Positions 10,346 to 23,123 of a DNA stretch of 64,000 nt are shown piece by piece (the first letter of the stretch is position 1; every line of letters starts with the position of its first letter). The stretch covers positions 1 through 64,000 of the forward strand of contig MCGO01000162.1 of the NCBI GenBank assembly GCA_002104985.1. Reading direction: 5' to 3'. The notes beneath the pieces are model-generated. The model saw only the letters and a program-made list of their open reading frames with translations. It made no database searches and was not told the origin of the DNA. The position numbers and the translations under genes were made by a program. The stretch is from Rhizoclosmatium globosum. Its lineage: Eukaryota; Chytridiomycota; Chytridiomycetes; Chytridiales; Chytriomycetaceae.

Positions 10346-12003
10346 TCACAGCTCCAAGGCTTCAATCACCTTCCTTGCGATGGCCTCCACGACAGGTGGG
10401 CAAACGGCATTCCCAAGCTGATGATACAAGGTCCCTTCGTTCTTGACGTGATCTAACCGATATGATTCAGGAAACCCCATAATCCTCGCACATTCTCGAG
10501 GAGAATAGAATCGCAACGTAAGCGCTCGCTCGTCACCACTTTCTGTCTTGACTTTCTTTGACTTCGGTGTTTCTTCTTCATCGTCTTTTTGAGTTCTCGC
10601 CTGGCTCGTTTCTGAGTCCGCCGTGAGTTTACGAAACTCCATTTCTGCTTCCTCATCCAGACCTCCATTTTCCTCCACACCATCAATTGGAACACGCACA
10701 AATTCGCTATACATCACGTATCCGCTCTTGTAACTGCTCATGAGCGTTCTTGCACGTCCGTTCACATTCGCAATCCGCCATAAAGGGTTCTTTTTGAATG
10801 TGTAGCTTTCTTTAAGTTTTGAAAGTTGATGCGTTGTAAGAAGGAGAGAAGGCGGTGGCGGATCTTGGATGAGGATGGAGCGAAGGAGTGGAGGTGGTGT
10901 TGTTGGTGTTGATGGATATGAGAACTTGGCAGAGTGGATTGGATTAAGAAAACCGACAATGTAAACGCGATTTCGAGTTTGCGGAGTGTATGCCGAGGCG
11001 TCAATTATTTTGTGATGAACACTATACAATAAGGTGAATCAAAATTGAGCAGAAAAGAAACATTCTAATGACTCACGTATATCCAGCATCTTCTAAATGC
11101 CCTTTGATAATTCCAAAAACGCGTCCATCCTCCATCGTCACAAGGTTTGCCACGTTTTCAAGAATAAACGCCTTTGGCTTCTTTCCTTTCAACACACGCA
11201 CAACCTAAATCCAAAAAGCTTAAACAACAGACCATATTCTTTCCCTCTCAAAGGACAATACCTCAAAAAACAACTCCCCCCTCTCATCGTTCAACGCAGT
11301 CCGATCCCCAACCTTACAAAAACTCTGACAAGGAAACCCAGCCGTCAACACATCATGCTCGGGAATATCCTGCGTCTCCACCTCCGTAATATCACCAACC
11401 AAAACATCTCTCTCCTGTCCGTCACTCCCAATCCTCTCCCTCCCGAAATTAGAAACGTACGTAAACCGCGCCGCATCCCCAATCTCGCTCGCAAACACTG
11501 TCCGCCCCCCTATTGCATCTAATGCAACGCGAAATCCACCAATTCCTGCAAACAGTTCAATGAATCGGAAGCGGGGTTTAGTTTTCTCAATGTTAATCGT
11601 CACAGTCTGTATGTGTTTGTAGGTTGCGGCGTCTTGCTTCCCGCGTGTTGAAATACAAGATGGACTCTTTACACGGATGTTTGGTATGAATGTGATTGAA
11701 GGGTCTGCGAGGATTGTGTTCTGTAGTGAGGTCACCAGGTTGGTTTGATCTACGTCGACGTCAGTGGTTGAGGTTTCTCCGGAGACCCAGGACGCTATTA
11801 CAACTGCAGCTGAGGACGAAAGGTGGATGGCTAGATGGTCTGGATGTGTTGTGAAAGGAGTGACGTTGATCCCAGTTTTGAGCCAGGACAGTTGACGAAG
11901 AGGTGAAATCAATTGCTGCGCTTTTGCTTTTGGCGCGACGAGGACGCCTGTTTTGGTTGAGTTAACTTGGCGGAAAAGAGTGACGGCTGAAGTGATGTCA
12001 AAC
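10346..12003 (-). CDS. C5-cytosine DNA methyltransferase, bacterial style
   Basis: Exons 12003-11262, 11204-11077 and 11021-10346 join in phase; a further 5' exon is likely, since no in-frame ATG opens the first. The classical motif order is complete. Motif I is FIELFAGIGGFRVAL with the acidic FASEIGD. Motif IV is AGFPCQSF with catalytic Cys. Motif VI is FILENVANL, motif VIII is QTRNRVYIVGF, motif IX is YSPRECARIMGFP and motif X is QLGNAVCPPVV. The target-recognition region lies between VIII and IX. Motifs read like bacterial Dcm/HaeIII-type enzymes rather than DNMT1, DIM-2 or the tRNA methylase DNMT2, and no BAH, RFTS or bromo domain is visible. The N-terminal 120 residues are unassigned. 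It may come from horizontal transfer, but three spliceosomal introns show it is domesticated. Confidence 0.85.
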
Positions 12004-12009
12004 CTGTTG

Positions 12010-13050
12010 GAACTCCTTCAAACATTGGTGATGATTTTTTGCAACCTCATACTACCATAGTTATAGCCTGTTCATTCATCATATTTAAAAATTAAGAATA
12101 ACACGGAAACACTTTATCCGCCACGTCGTAGCATCTGTGAATTGCGTTATTACTCCTTATGCAATCCAGGTTTCAATGCTTTCAGCAGCCATCAACACTC
12201 GCTCTCTGACGTTCCTTTGTTGCATTTCCGTCTGTGTCGGTTGCAGTCTTGTGTAAAAGAATGGAGTCCGCAAGAGAAACTTTGAGTGCGGGTTTTCAAT
12301 CTGCTTATACTCCAGAATCTCCCAATAACACATACAGATAAAGTTCGTAAGGCATTAGAAAGAATCAGTTACTTTTTTCATATAAAGGACTTCATTAACT
12401 GCTTTGAAAACTATTGTTAACATCACGCTAGCCACTCAACGATCCCACAACTTGAGCCCTGCTTCAAGCAGCTGACTCTACATTTTCTTCAATGACTCAG
12501 CCATAACCGTTTTCGGCACATTTGTAAGGTACTTCAAGAAATCGGTTATGTGTGTTTGGGCAAAGGATTTCACTCACTGATTTGATGACGATTTCGATGT
12601 GAGGACAGAGGTCCTTCATAAACGCCAGCGCAACCTCCGTGACGGCATACACTACTCCTCCTTAGCCTCGTCTAATTATCACTTTCACGTCCGTGAGCAA
12701 ACCAACAATTTTGGTAACTTCCGGCGAATACGGGAACTTTGGAACATGGAACTCTTAACACACTACTTTTGATCTTGAGATCCAACTTAACTATAAGATA
12801 CAATGAGTGTTATTTATAGTCACAACTTCAAGGGGTTAACTGTATCTCATTGACTTTCAAGGCAATGACAACAACAACATTTCTTCCCTTCCACACGTTT
12901 TGATTATTACCTTCTCATAAACTTAACAACTTACGATAAATAATTTATCCGCATTTCTACCTTATCCAAAAAAAGCCTAAAAACACAAAGTAACAAAAAA
13001 ACAAACAAAACGAACTTATCCATAACGTTCAAATCAAACACTTTATCACC
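12010..13050. other. Gene-free interval, nothing recognised
   Basis: About 1 kb between two minus-strand genes. No ORF with a domain and no tRNA-like fold was seen. It may hold a non-coding 5' exon of the methyltransferase and the 3' end of the RCC1 transcript. Confidence 0.4.
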
Positions 13051-13054
13051 CCAT

Positions 13055-14641
13055 TTACAAATCCTTTGGCCGCAACAACAAAAGAGTATGTTGACCACCA
13101 CACTGAGCCTTATACACATGCCTTCCCTTCAATTCCACTTCATGCGGCGTGTTTTCATCTTCCCCGCCGTTTGCAAGTTGTCCCATTTCACCATATCCCC
13201 ACAACCAGAGGTTATTCCCTTCAAAGTCATCGTCGCGAGTGACAGCTAAAGTGAAGGCTCCGTTTGCTGAAACTTCAATCACGTTTTTGGGTTCTGGAAG
13301 GCGGTGTGGCGTGTTTACAGATTCTGAGGAACCAGTTCCAAGTTGACCGTCGTCGTTTCTTCCGAATGTGAAAATACGACCTAAGAAGTGTGAGCGCGGG
13401 ATGATTCAGTTCAAAATAAAATTACCTTCTCGATCCAGGGCGATAGCGTGGTGCTCTGAACCAGCGACACTGACAAATCCATTTGGATCCACATCTTTTT
13501 CCTTGTCTCCAGCCTCCATCAACACTCCAAACGGTGTTGGTACATCCACTTCCTCATTATCGCCAACACCCAACTGACCATGGTTATTCAATCCAATGGC
13601 AAACACAGTTCCAGTTTCATGAATCAACCAAGTTTGGTGTCCTCCACACCCAACACCCACAAACTGACTTTGATACGTCAACCCGGCATCACTTTTTTTT
13701 GTTGGGGTCTTTGGATTCACTAGTAAACTCCTGTGCGGCTTGAATGTAATTTGTTTTGGAAGCAAGCTTCGCTCCTTCTCCATGCGTCCAAGGATTCTTC
13801 GCCCAAGTTGTCCGGATTCACCACATCCCCATGTAAAGATTCGACGGTCGTGCGTGAAGGCGACAATATGGTCAGCACCAGCAGCAATTGACGTAACCTT
13901 GGAGAGTTCAGGGATTTGGTATGGACGGGATTGGATATCAATTGTTGGACGGAATCCAAAGATACCGTTTTTGTTTCTAAATGTTCCCCACGCGTAGACG
14001 CTAGCAGTAATGGATTAGTCAGTTTAGGGGGGGTAAAGGGGAGTGAATGACTCAACTGTCCGTCTTCACTTAAAGCAACTGAAATAGAGTCACCACATGC
14101 AATCTGGACAATCTTGACGTCATCCAACCCTTCCACTGGACCAGGTTCAGTCTCCTCCCCCCCTCGACCTATGAACAAAAGAGTCAAAAACAGGATGTGG
14201 TAAAGCAGTGCACACGCACCAAGAGCCGACTGGTCGTTGCAGCCCCACGAGTAAACCTTCCCGTCCAGACCAAGGACAAGGTTGTGCAGGCCACCCGCGG
14301 CAATTGCAACAATGTTCTTGTCTTCAAAGTAGGCCAACTTCTTGAGCTTCTGCGCAGAGGTCACGTCAGGACCCAGGCCCAGCTGGCCACAGTCTCCCGC
14401 ACCGACAATGAACACTTCGCCGGGCTCTTTGTGCGCCGGAGTTAACTTGGGAAATCCTGTAACGTTTGCGTGGTTTGGTGTCAATGGTTTGGTTCAAAGT
14501 TGGTTGGTTCAAAGTAAAGGGGAAAGCCAGGGAGACATGGGCCGTACCCTTGGCGTCAACGTGCTCGGTCTCGCTGATCTTTTGTCGCTTGGGTGACGAG
14601 ACTTCCGCGGTTTCGTCAACAGAGGCTTTTCGTGTGGACAT
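13055..14641 (-). CDS. RCC1: RCC1-like Ran guanine nucleotide exchange factor
   Basis: The start ATG at 14641 opens a short basic N-terminus with a KR-rich nuclear signal (SSPKRQK). It is followed by a chain of RCC1 propeller repeats: EVFIVGAGDCGQLGLG, KVYSWGCNDQSALG, RIFTWGCGESGQLG, TVFAIGLNNHGQLG, RIFTFGRNDDGQLG and LWLWGYGEMGQL, ending in GGQHTLLL. Several short introns interrupt it (for example after CNDQSALG and after the EDGQL strand). Length and single-propeller architecture fit RCC1/Pim1, which loads Ran with GTP on chromatin. A paralogous RCC1-domain protein cannot be excluded. Its start lies only 72 bp from the start of the divergent PH-domain gene, so the two probably share a promoter. 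Confidence 0.85.
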
Positions 14642-14713
14642 GGTTTTTGATGGTTGGAAAGAAAGAAGAAAAAGGAAAGGAGAAAAGCAGAACTCAGAAC
14701 TAGTAAAACTATT

Positions 14714-17100
14714 ATGTCTCTGGCTCAGTGGCTCTCTGCAAAGAAACAACCAACGTATGCTCAAATAATTTAAATACTTTATCGTGCTGATTGATATTTC
14801 ACAGTGACGCGAACTCAGATGCCTCGAGCCTCTATTCCTCAAAACAGGACTCCCGATCTATATATGCATCAAGTAGGCACAAACAATCAGACTGGGACTT
14901 GTACAGCATCCCCAAAAGAGCTCCAAGTGATGATACGCGCTCAATCAAAACAACAATCACTACTGGCACAGTGATGGGAAAGCCTCACAGAATGCAGTGG
15001 CGTTCTCCATCCAGCAAGAATTCAGTTAACCTCGATCAGCCACAAAATACTGTGCTCGTGCGTCTGGATGAGCTCGCCTTGGACCATGAGGAAGATGAAG
15101 ATGGGGGAGATGACGTTGTTTTGACACACCAGATTGGTGACAATTCAGAGTCGTCGTCTCCTTCATCTCGATCTCCTAATCGACCCAAAGGACCTTCATA
15201 TCCTTTGTTTGATTACTCAAAGAGTGAAAGTTTACGCGTTCCTGCCTTTTCGGACATGAAGGAGTATGAAAATCCAGAACCGCCGTCAAGCTACATCAGC
15301 AAACTGAAGAGCCAATACTCAACTATTTCGCATGATATTGAATCTCGCTCTCAATCGCCTTGTCTTATTCCCAGGCAAGAATTGACTGAATATGTTCGAC
15401 CGTCAGCCTTTGAGGTACTGCCTTCATCAATTAAAACATTGCTTAAACTCAAAATTTTGTGTATAGATTGCGAGAGAAGGCTGGATATTCTATAATGACC
15501 ATGAATGGATAAAATCGTTTGTCGTTGCCACATACAAGCCATTATCCAAATCCGGAATCCTCCATTTTTACGACTCAAACTATGTCATGCATCCGTACAA
15601 AGTCCTTGATTTAACAAATCTCACTGCCATTACATCCGGAAAAGAATCAACAATAGCGTTCACATCACCTTCATCGACAGAACCTCTCATTCTCTACTCA
15701 TTCACAATCACGCTCTCTAACACACAACTGACTATACATTGCGCGACTGTTGAAGACAGAGATTGTTGGATCAGTGCCTTGAATCTAATGCAACAACGCG
15801 AACTCTCCTCCTCCTCATCTGTTGAAACACTTGCCCCCCAAACACAACCACCACTGCCACCCCAAGAATTAGATACACTTCTTAACCAAAAACTGACTCA
15901 AATCCTCGACGCCGTTCTTGCAACTCCACCCGCCACAAGTCCCCTTGAAACTGCAATTCTTGAACTCCAAGAATCAATGGAGATGAGGACATCTCGTATC
16001 GGGAAGATGGTTCATGCACTTGGAGACCTTCCGAAGAAAGTGGATGCGATCTCACAGGCTGTTGGTGGCGTTGATGGAGTTAGGAATGACGTGGAGTCAT
16101 TGTTGGGTGTTGTGACTGAAGTTGCTGTTTTGATAAGAGGGAGCCAAGAGAGTTTATGCGACGTTGTCCAAAAAGCTGTCAAAGATGCGCTGGAACGACA
16201 AAAAGGGTTGAGCACTTCCGAGATTCCTCAATCTCAGCCGGAAATGGTGGGTTCTATCCATGTTTGGAAACTGACTAACACGCGCGTATATATTAGCTCA
16301 CTAACTTCATCAATTCCATGAATGAATCACATGTTCGTCTCGAAACTCTTCTCACTACAAGAAACGACGCTCCTGACCAAATATCAACACCATCCCTGGA
16401 TATCACACAAATCCTTGAAACAATCAAATCAACAATCACGTCTTCCTTCCACCCACAAACTCCGCCACAAGCCACTCAACAAGACCCACCCTCCTCCAAA
16501 GCCCTGACAAATCTCCTCCTCGACTCCCTCACAAGCCTTGACGCAAATCTCTCCCGCCATGCACGCGACACAACATCGCGACAAGACCTTACCCAACTAA
16601 TGATGGAACGCACCCAAGAATCCGTCAAACAGATCCACCAAAGCCTCAGCTCCCTCGAGAAAATGGACCGCACGCGAACAGCTGCCCCTGCATCTCCCAC
16701 ACGCCACACAGAGCTAGACGAACAGCGACGCATTGACGCGTTTGTGAAAGAGTTAGAACGCCGGTCTGTTGCAGTGTTAGAAGGAGTCGTGCAGGATGTC
16801 AAGGAAACGTTCTTGGGACGGTGGAAACGCGTTGAAGGGGAAGTAGACGCCTTGTCGAAAGAGAAATCTGAATTGGAAGGGGAGGTTGAAGCGCTCCAGC
16901 GACGGAAACTAGAGTTGGAGGTTGAAGTTGAGGAACTGGAGCGAAGGAAGAGGGACGAGGTGGTTGAACCTCTTGCTGGTGCTTTTAAAGAGTTGGAGAA
17001 AGATCTTGGGGAAAGATGTCGTGTTTTGATGGATGAGATGATGGGACTCAAGAAAGCTAGGGATGAATTGAGACGAGACTTAGATCTTAAGAATAAATAA
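14714..17100 (+). CDS. PH-domain protein with C-terminal coiled coil
   Basis: Exons 14714-14754, 14805-15414, 15467-16246 and 16297-17100 join in frame and start with MSLAQWLSAKKQ. After a Ser-rich disordered N-terminus, residues about 215-325 form a PH domain: EGWIFYND at the first strand and a closing CATVEDRDCWISALNLM helix with the invariant Trp. Then come a Pro-rich linker and a long helical region ending in a heptad-rich coiled coil (about 16850-17095). The PH domain suggests binding to phosphoinositide membranes and the coiled coil suggests self-assembly. No enzymatic domain is visible. Its neighbour on the 3' side is a SAC1-like protein, also linked to phosphoinositides, but the genes converge and a functional link is only a guess. 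Confidence 0.75.
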
Positions 17101-17142
17101 GTTTATTACTCCATATAATAAGAAGATAAATTTGAAAACAGT

Positions 17143-19463
17143 TCATGAGATGGTTAAACGCCTGTCGCCTTTTCGAGAGATTGAACTTCTTTTTTCGGTT
17201 GACATTTCAAGCAACTCCGTATCGTGTTTATTCTTGCGCAGCTTCAATTGAGAGTTGAGTCCTTTCGGCGCTTCTACTTGCTCACTCTTGAATACGGCGG
17301 ATGTATCTAATCTTGATCCAATGCGTGGCAAGGCAGTTGAAGCCCAAACACCTTCTCCCACTGCAATCCTAACAATAGCTTGAGCAACTAACCAGAACCC
17401 CGCTAAAATCAAGTTGAAAATCGTGTTGACGTGCGTGGGCGAAAAGAATCGACGAAGGAGCATAAACAACGCAAGACCAGATTTTTGGTTTGTTGCCAGC
17501 TTTAAAACGCTTCGTTGAACACTTATAGCGTCTTTGACAGTATGCTTAGTTTGTCCGAGAACGCACTCAAATGCCTCTTGACGGCGAGAATCTCTGAAAG
17601 TTCCCATATAGAGTCGACCAACGCGAACAATTGCCCACCATACAAAGACGCCAATATATCCACCCAACAGATACACCATCCAATTCTTGAGAATTTGCTC
17701 TTCATACAGCACTCGAGAAACTCCAGTGTACAACAAAGCCAAAGCGCGTCCATTCCGAACCCACAACCTCTTCACCTTCTTGAGCTCATACGCTGACACT
17801 TTCCCCTTAAATCCACACGAATTGAGCATATCGTACATGACTTCAATCGCAACTCGATACTGAACAACGTTCGTCATATCCACACAATCAATTCCATTAA
17901 TCCTCAAAGCCCCTTTCTGCAACGAATCAGTTTTACACGCGTTCAAGTTCATTTGCGCCGTATACCCAACAGTACTTGAAAAATATCCCTGGCGTTTCCA
18001 CAAACTCCTGAGTTTCGCTAATAACCGCGGCATGGATGTTTCAGGCGTCTTTGCCAAATCGGATTCATCGAATTCAACTAGATCCACAGACTCGGCTCCG
18101 ATTTCTCTTTGGATTTCAAAGAATACTTTTTGGAATGTATCGGCGAGTTGTTGGTACTGCAGCGCGAGTGTTTCTTTCTTGTGGTTTCGACTTAGAAGAC
18201 TAAGTAATGTAACTGGGCTCTTGTATCGTTCAATCAAGTTGTATAAATGAAGACTCAACGCGTCGCGGCTTGTGGTGTCAGCGGCGCCTGTTAGGTCAAT
18301 GTTTACTGGTTGCAAAATCTCATCCGGAGGTGAAGATTTCCAAATGAGCGGTGTGGATCCACGAAGTTGTCGGTAAGCCATTAGTTTGTCGTCTGTAATA
18401 AGAATGAACTCCGTTTCGACTTCAATGGCGGAGGATCCATGTTCGTCAAGACCTCGAAAGTATCTTGTTCCTGCTCGTTTGTTCGAGCAGCGGGAGATTA
18501 AGCAGTAATGATGGGTCACTGTATCAAGAATGAATTCAGTGGAGCCAACAAATCCGAATATTGTTGGAACAATGAAAGGGAACGTATCGAGACCGTATAA
18601 ATTGTCAAGAAGAAACCTAAAATCATGTTAGCTGTGACACATTCAGGCTTCACATACTTATTGAACATAAACCGTTCATCAATCATCTCAAAGTCCGTTT
18701 TCAAATCTACTTTCGGTCCTGTACTCTCATGGTCACCGAAGAGCATTTCTGTAGAAGTCATTTTGACGACGCGTTTGTCTTTTTCGAGAGTTGCTTGACA
18801 ACTGGAAGTGACATCCATGTCAACTGAGAAGTAAAACAGACCAGATGTCAGCATGGATGTAATATGTCCTAGAATAGTCCGTTCGTGTTCTTCTTCGTTC
18901 AAGGAAAGATACGGTTTGGCCATATAACTGAACCGATGGTTAGTAATTTCAGTAAGCAGACAACCAAAACACCCAACTACTGCGTGGTCCTAACTCCTGT
19001 TATTTTCCAAACAGCTTTCCCTTTTATATTTGCAGCCAGTTCCCGTTGGTCAATTGCGATCACGAACTTCTTGAAACAGAGGTCCAGAAGGCCTACAACA
19101 CTTTAGCCATAACTTTCATTGAGACTATGGATGGTAACACGAACCAACGATCCCATATATTTTAGTTTCTTGAATGACACGATTCGGTGTGGGAGTGTAT
19201 GAGTCAAAACGTACTGCGCAGGTAACATCCATGTGTTACTAAACCGATCAAACCACCACAAAGGCAACTCAACAGTCCACGCGCTGGTCTCCGGTTTCCT
19301 TGTTGAATATCAGGACAGTGTTCATGGACCCGCGAAGTGCTCCATAGATGATTTCAGTGTCCGTCGTATATTCAAAGACAACTGGAGTTCATAGTTTATC
19401 AGTCAATCACATAGGGGAGCGGACAAGTAACGCACAGTCATCTGATATTGCAGCGTTGGGCAT
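17143..19463 (-). CDS. SAC1-like membrane protein with dead catalytic motif
   Basis: Six exons (19463-19436, 19381-19274, 19213-19145, 19092-18981, 18927-18658, 18616-17143) join to exactly 686 codons. The N-terminal SAC fold is clear: a VLIFNKETG strand, KIYGIVGLLDL, then ERTILGHITSMLTSGLFYFS, DERFMFNKFLLDNL, RAGTRYFRGLDEHG and ETEFILI. The C-terminal half keeps RGSTPLIW. Two transmembrane helices (about residues 515-540 and 605-630) match the membrane anchoring of fungal Sac1. The catalytic P-loop, normally RTNCxDCLDRTN, reads RINGIDCVDMTN at about 434-445. The nucleophilic Cys is Gly437 and the transition-state Arg is Met443. The later GTGALKTDFT-type segment is also replaced (YTGVSRVL). 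It should therefore not hydrolyse phosphoinositides but may still bind them or partner proteins at the ER/Golgi. Confidence 0.8.
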
Positions 19464-19564
19464 CGCTCGAGGTTTGGTCACAAGGAAACGTCAATCTTTG
19501 AAATTAATTCGAAACAAACTATTTATTTTTGACAAATTAAGTATACCATAATTCTTAAAAACTA

Positions 19565-20558
19565 TTATTTCTTCGCTGGTGCTTTAGCAGGTGAATTTCC
19601 TGCTGCGGCTGGAGCTGCAGCTGGTGCAACAACAGCAGGAGCAGTTGGTTTCTTACCCCCAGGTGGAACAGGAGCATGATTAATTTTGGTAGGCTTTGTA
19701 GGGAGTTGAATTCCATTCGCGTTCTTGGTTTTTGGATTGGCTGCTGCTGCTACAGCCTCTTCCTCTTCTCCAGAGCTTATAAACATTTGGCAAACCTTTT
19801 AAACAAAGATTCAACCTCAATTTACACGATTTGGAGCAAAATCAAACCTTCGAAGTTGGTAAACACTGTCCGAATGCTTCCATTAACAAACTCTCCTTAT
19901 CAATCGCGCTATTCCAATCAGACTCGCTAACACGTCCATCGCGGTCTTCATCCAACTTCTTAAGCACCAAATCCACCAAGTCCTTAACTCCATCTTCATC
20001 TTCTTCCGCCCCTTTCACCAAACAATTCTTGAGCATTTGGAACATTTCCTCCTTGGAAATGTAACGGTCTCCATTGAGGTCATAAACGCGGAAGCAAACT
20101 ATTTTGAACATAAGTATGAAAATGCGTCGCTGGTAATGGACGTTCCTTACATTTGATTCTCTCCTCTCTACGACCTTTCAAGAAGACAGACATCCCTTTC
20201 ATAAACTCATCATAACCGATATAGTTGTCGGCATCCATATCGAAGCAACGAAAGACTGTTGAAGGAATAATAGTTTAGCAATCGTTCTGCACCTGTGACA
20301 ACAACAAACCTCGATCCATCAAAAGAGAATCATCAACACCAAAAGTATCCGCCAACAAGTCTCTGAACTTGGATCGATCGATCTTGTCCATAACTGTCGC
20401 GAGTTCCGTAAAGTGACGCGTAAGAGTATCAATTTCGAGTCTATTGACTGGTTGTGTGCAATGGTTGAGTAATCGCTTTCGCTCCATAAGCCATCGAAGC
20501 ACATACAGTTGGTGATTTTGAGCAAATCATCAGGAGACATACGCGTTGGAACTGTCAT
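19565..20558 (-). CDS. CLXN: Calaxin (EFCAB1), Ca2+ sensor of flagellar outer-arm dynein
   Basis: Exons 20558-20507, 20447-20310, 20255-20151, 20098-19848 and 19795-19565 join to 258 codons. Family-typical segments appear in order: [19 protein letters not shown], then [20 protein letters not shown], then EF-hands [28 protein letters not shown] and [14 protein letters not shown], and the closing [16 protein letters not shown]. This pattern matches calaxin, which docks on outer-arm dynein and regulates flagellar waveform with Ca2+. A poly-Ala/Pro tail of about 60 residues replaces the short animal C-terminus. Presence of the gene implies a motile flagellum, so zoospores. Other neuronal calcium sensor-like EF-hand proteins are less likely because the family-specific ends match. 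Confidence 0.85.
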
Positions 20559-20722
20559 CTTTGGAAAGATATGTTGCTAACTCCTTATTTCCCAGGTAAA
20601 TCTTTTGTCCCGTCTCATTACTACATAAGTGAGAACGTGTCATGGTCAATATAACTCGAAGATAAAAGAAATAACAAAAAAAAAATAGATAATGGAACTA
20701 TATATTGTATTCCCGAGCCTCT

Positions 20723-23082
20723 TCACTTCTTCCCCTTCTTCTTGGCTTCAAGAGCCTCCCCCTCTTTATACTTAATAAACGCACCTAAATTCAATAAAGC
20801 CTCTTCAGCACGTTCTCGAACACCTCTCTCTCTCCTCTTATCAACACCCTTCACTTTCGCCTTAAAGCCAGGTAACACTCCTCGTAATACGTCCAAATAC
20901 TTTCCATTCACAAAGACTGAGTCCCATGGATATACGGCGTCTCCATATACATCATAGACGGCGTTCAAAGCCTCGGACACAACGTCGACAGGTGTATTTG
21001 GGTTCTGAATGGTAGACATTAGGAACGGCCCGATGGTTGCGTTTGTGGATGTGGATTTTGCAAGGAGACCAAGAGTTGCAGTGCATTTCAGAGCAAGAGA
21101 TGGAGTTGGAGTTGGGAGGGATGCGGTTTGGATCAAGTTTTGGAGGTGTGATTGTGTTGGGTTCTGGGTTTAGAGAAGATGGTTAGGAATTCCGTTTGAA
21201 TAATTCCATGAGAAAAAGGTTATGTACCAGAATAATTTTCTGAGTTCCTTTGTATTCGTCGACTCCACGCGCAAGAGCCCAGATGGCGGAAACTGCAGAT
21301 TCAATAGTTTCGAGATTCGATGTTGAGTTGGATCCACTGGAAGCCGCCGAGTGCGCTGCTTCAAACAGTGTTGCCCATAATTGATGCACAGTCACCGCGT
21401 TTTCCGCACTGTACCACTTTTTGGTACTCGCCAAACACGTGAGAATGTTTTGCAAACATCCAAACGCTCGCACTCGGACAGTACCCAACAAATCCACAGC
21501 AGAGTAAACAGGAGAGCTCGATGCAATCGTGTTGATTTCGGATCGAGACCCCGCAGCCGAGACGTTCAAAATCTTTTGGATCAGGTGCAGTTTCTCCACC
21601 AACGCAGCACGGTCTTCTCCTCCACTGCCAGCGGTTTCCATAGAGTCATCTCCGTCTCCACCAGCACCACCACTCTCTGCCGCCATTTGTGCAGCAAGCT
21701 CCTGATCCTCCATCATCTGATCAAAAGCCCCATCATCATCCTCTTCTTCTCCTGCACCTTCCTCGTCCATCTCCTCATCTCCCCACTCTCCATCAACGAC
21801 TTCTTCTTCTTCCTCTTCTCCAGGTGCATACTCCTCGCTGTACGCATTCGCCAACACCTCCAAACCAGTCTGCAAGGCTCCCAACACGGAAGTGGCTGCA
21901 TCAAGTACTCTCTCTCCCGCTGTTGTAAGCTCTCCCGACTGAGACACTCCAGTACGGCTAGCGGTAACGACGTGAGAACAGAGGGAGTCGAGGTCCCATG
22001 AGATTGCGTCTGCAACTACAGCCGCGGTTTTCGATACAGGAAGGAGAGAAAGGTTTGCAAGGATGGAGGTTGCGAGGATTCGCAGGTGGAGAATTGATTC
22101 GGAAAGGTTTTCTTGGGGTGTGGTTGGCGATGTGAATGTTGGAGGGAGTTGAGAGTTAACGGCGATGGCAGTTAAAGTTTGGATGTGGGTTGTCGAGGTT
22201 GGGAGGTGCAAGTGTGCGTGAATTGGTTTGTTTTCCTCGGTGAGTGTGTTGAGGCATTGGGCTATTGTATACTGGGTTGTGAGTCTTTCTAGTTTCATTA
22301 AGAAAGAAGGAAACATACCTGATACGATCGCTAATGACACCTTGTTGGTACATCCTTGGAAATCAGATTCAGCAAGAGTAATTCCCTTCATCAACAGATC
22401 AACAATTCGAGGATCCTTGCTTGCAAGAGTGAGCCCTTCCAAGCTCGCATCGGATAAGGCCCACAAGACAGAAACACACTGCTCAAAGAGCAACAAGGTA
22501 TTCTTTCGCAATTCAAACTGAGCTGCAGCATCCTTGTTCGAACCACTCGCCCCTTTATACTCATGCTTCTCCTTTGCCACAAAATCTGACACAATTGCAA
22601 GTTGAGAAAGCACAGCCTGGACACACCCCTTTCGCACCAAGTCTTTTGCAACATCATCGCCTCCAAACAGAGCCAAGTTTGCTGTTGCTCCACACAAATC
22701 AACACGCACAGAAATATCCAACTCCGCAGTTATTCTGTCTACGAGTACTTTTGAGATACCGGCTTTGAGGAGTTGGAGGCGTGATGAATCGTCAAGGAGC
22801 AGGTTTGAGACTGCCGCAGCTGCCCAGCTCTTTTCGTCAGGCTTTTCTGAGGACAGCTACCATTAGGTGTTAGTACTAACAAGCGGAAAGGGTGCCAAGA
22901 CAGACCTTCTTTACAATGGGAACAATCTGGTCCTTGAGCAGCGATGAAAGGTTCGAAGTGCTGACAGTCTCTCCTTCCTGGCCAGTCTCCGCAGATTCAG
23001 TTCCTTGATTCGGACGAGAAGAGTAGATCGGATTCGCTCGTTTGTAAAGATGCCGAGCAGGTCGGTTGTTGTGTTTGCCCAT
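20723..23082 (-). CDS. SYO1: Syo1/HEATR3-like importin adaptor for ribosomal proteins
   Basis: Starts with MGKHNNRPARHLYKR, a basic N-terminus typical of Syo1/HEATR3. Repeated ARM/HEAT helices follow (for example KSWAAAAVSNLLLDDSSR and VLSQLAIVSDFV). A long acidic insert at about 21650-21830 (EEEEEEVVDGEWGDEEMDEE) sits between the ARM and HEAT parts, as in fungal Syo1. C-terminal helices end in EALEAKKKGKK. Introns lie near 22862-22905, 22255-22320 and 21140-21230. In yeast Syo1 carries 5S RNP proteins uL18 and uL5 together to the nucleus. Its start codon is 41 bp from that of the divergent GT10-like gene. Identification rests on architecture and the acidic loop. Confidence 0.75.
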
Positions 23083-23123
23083 TTTGAATCCAAACGAAAG
23101 AAAGTAAAAAGAAAAAAAGGTGC

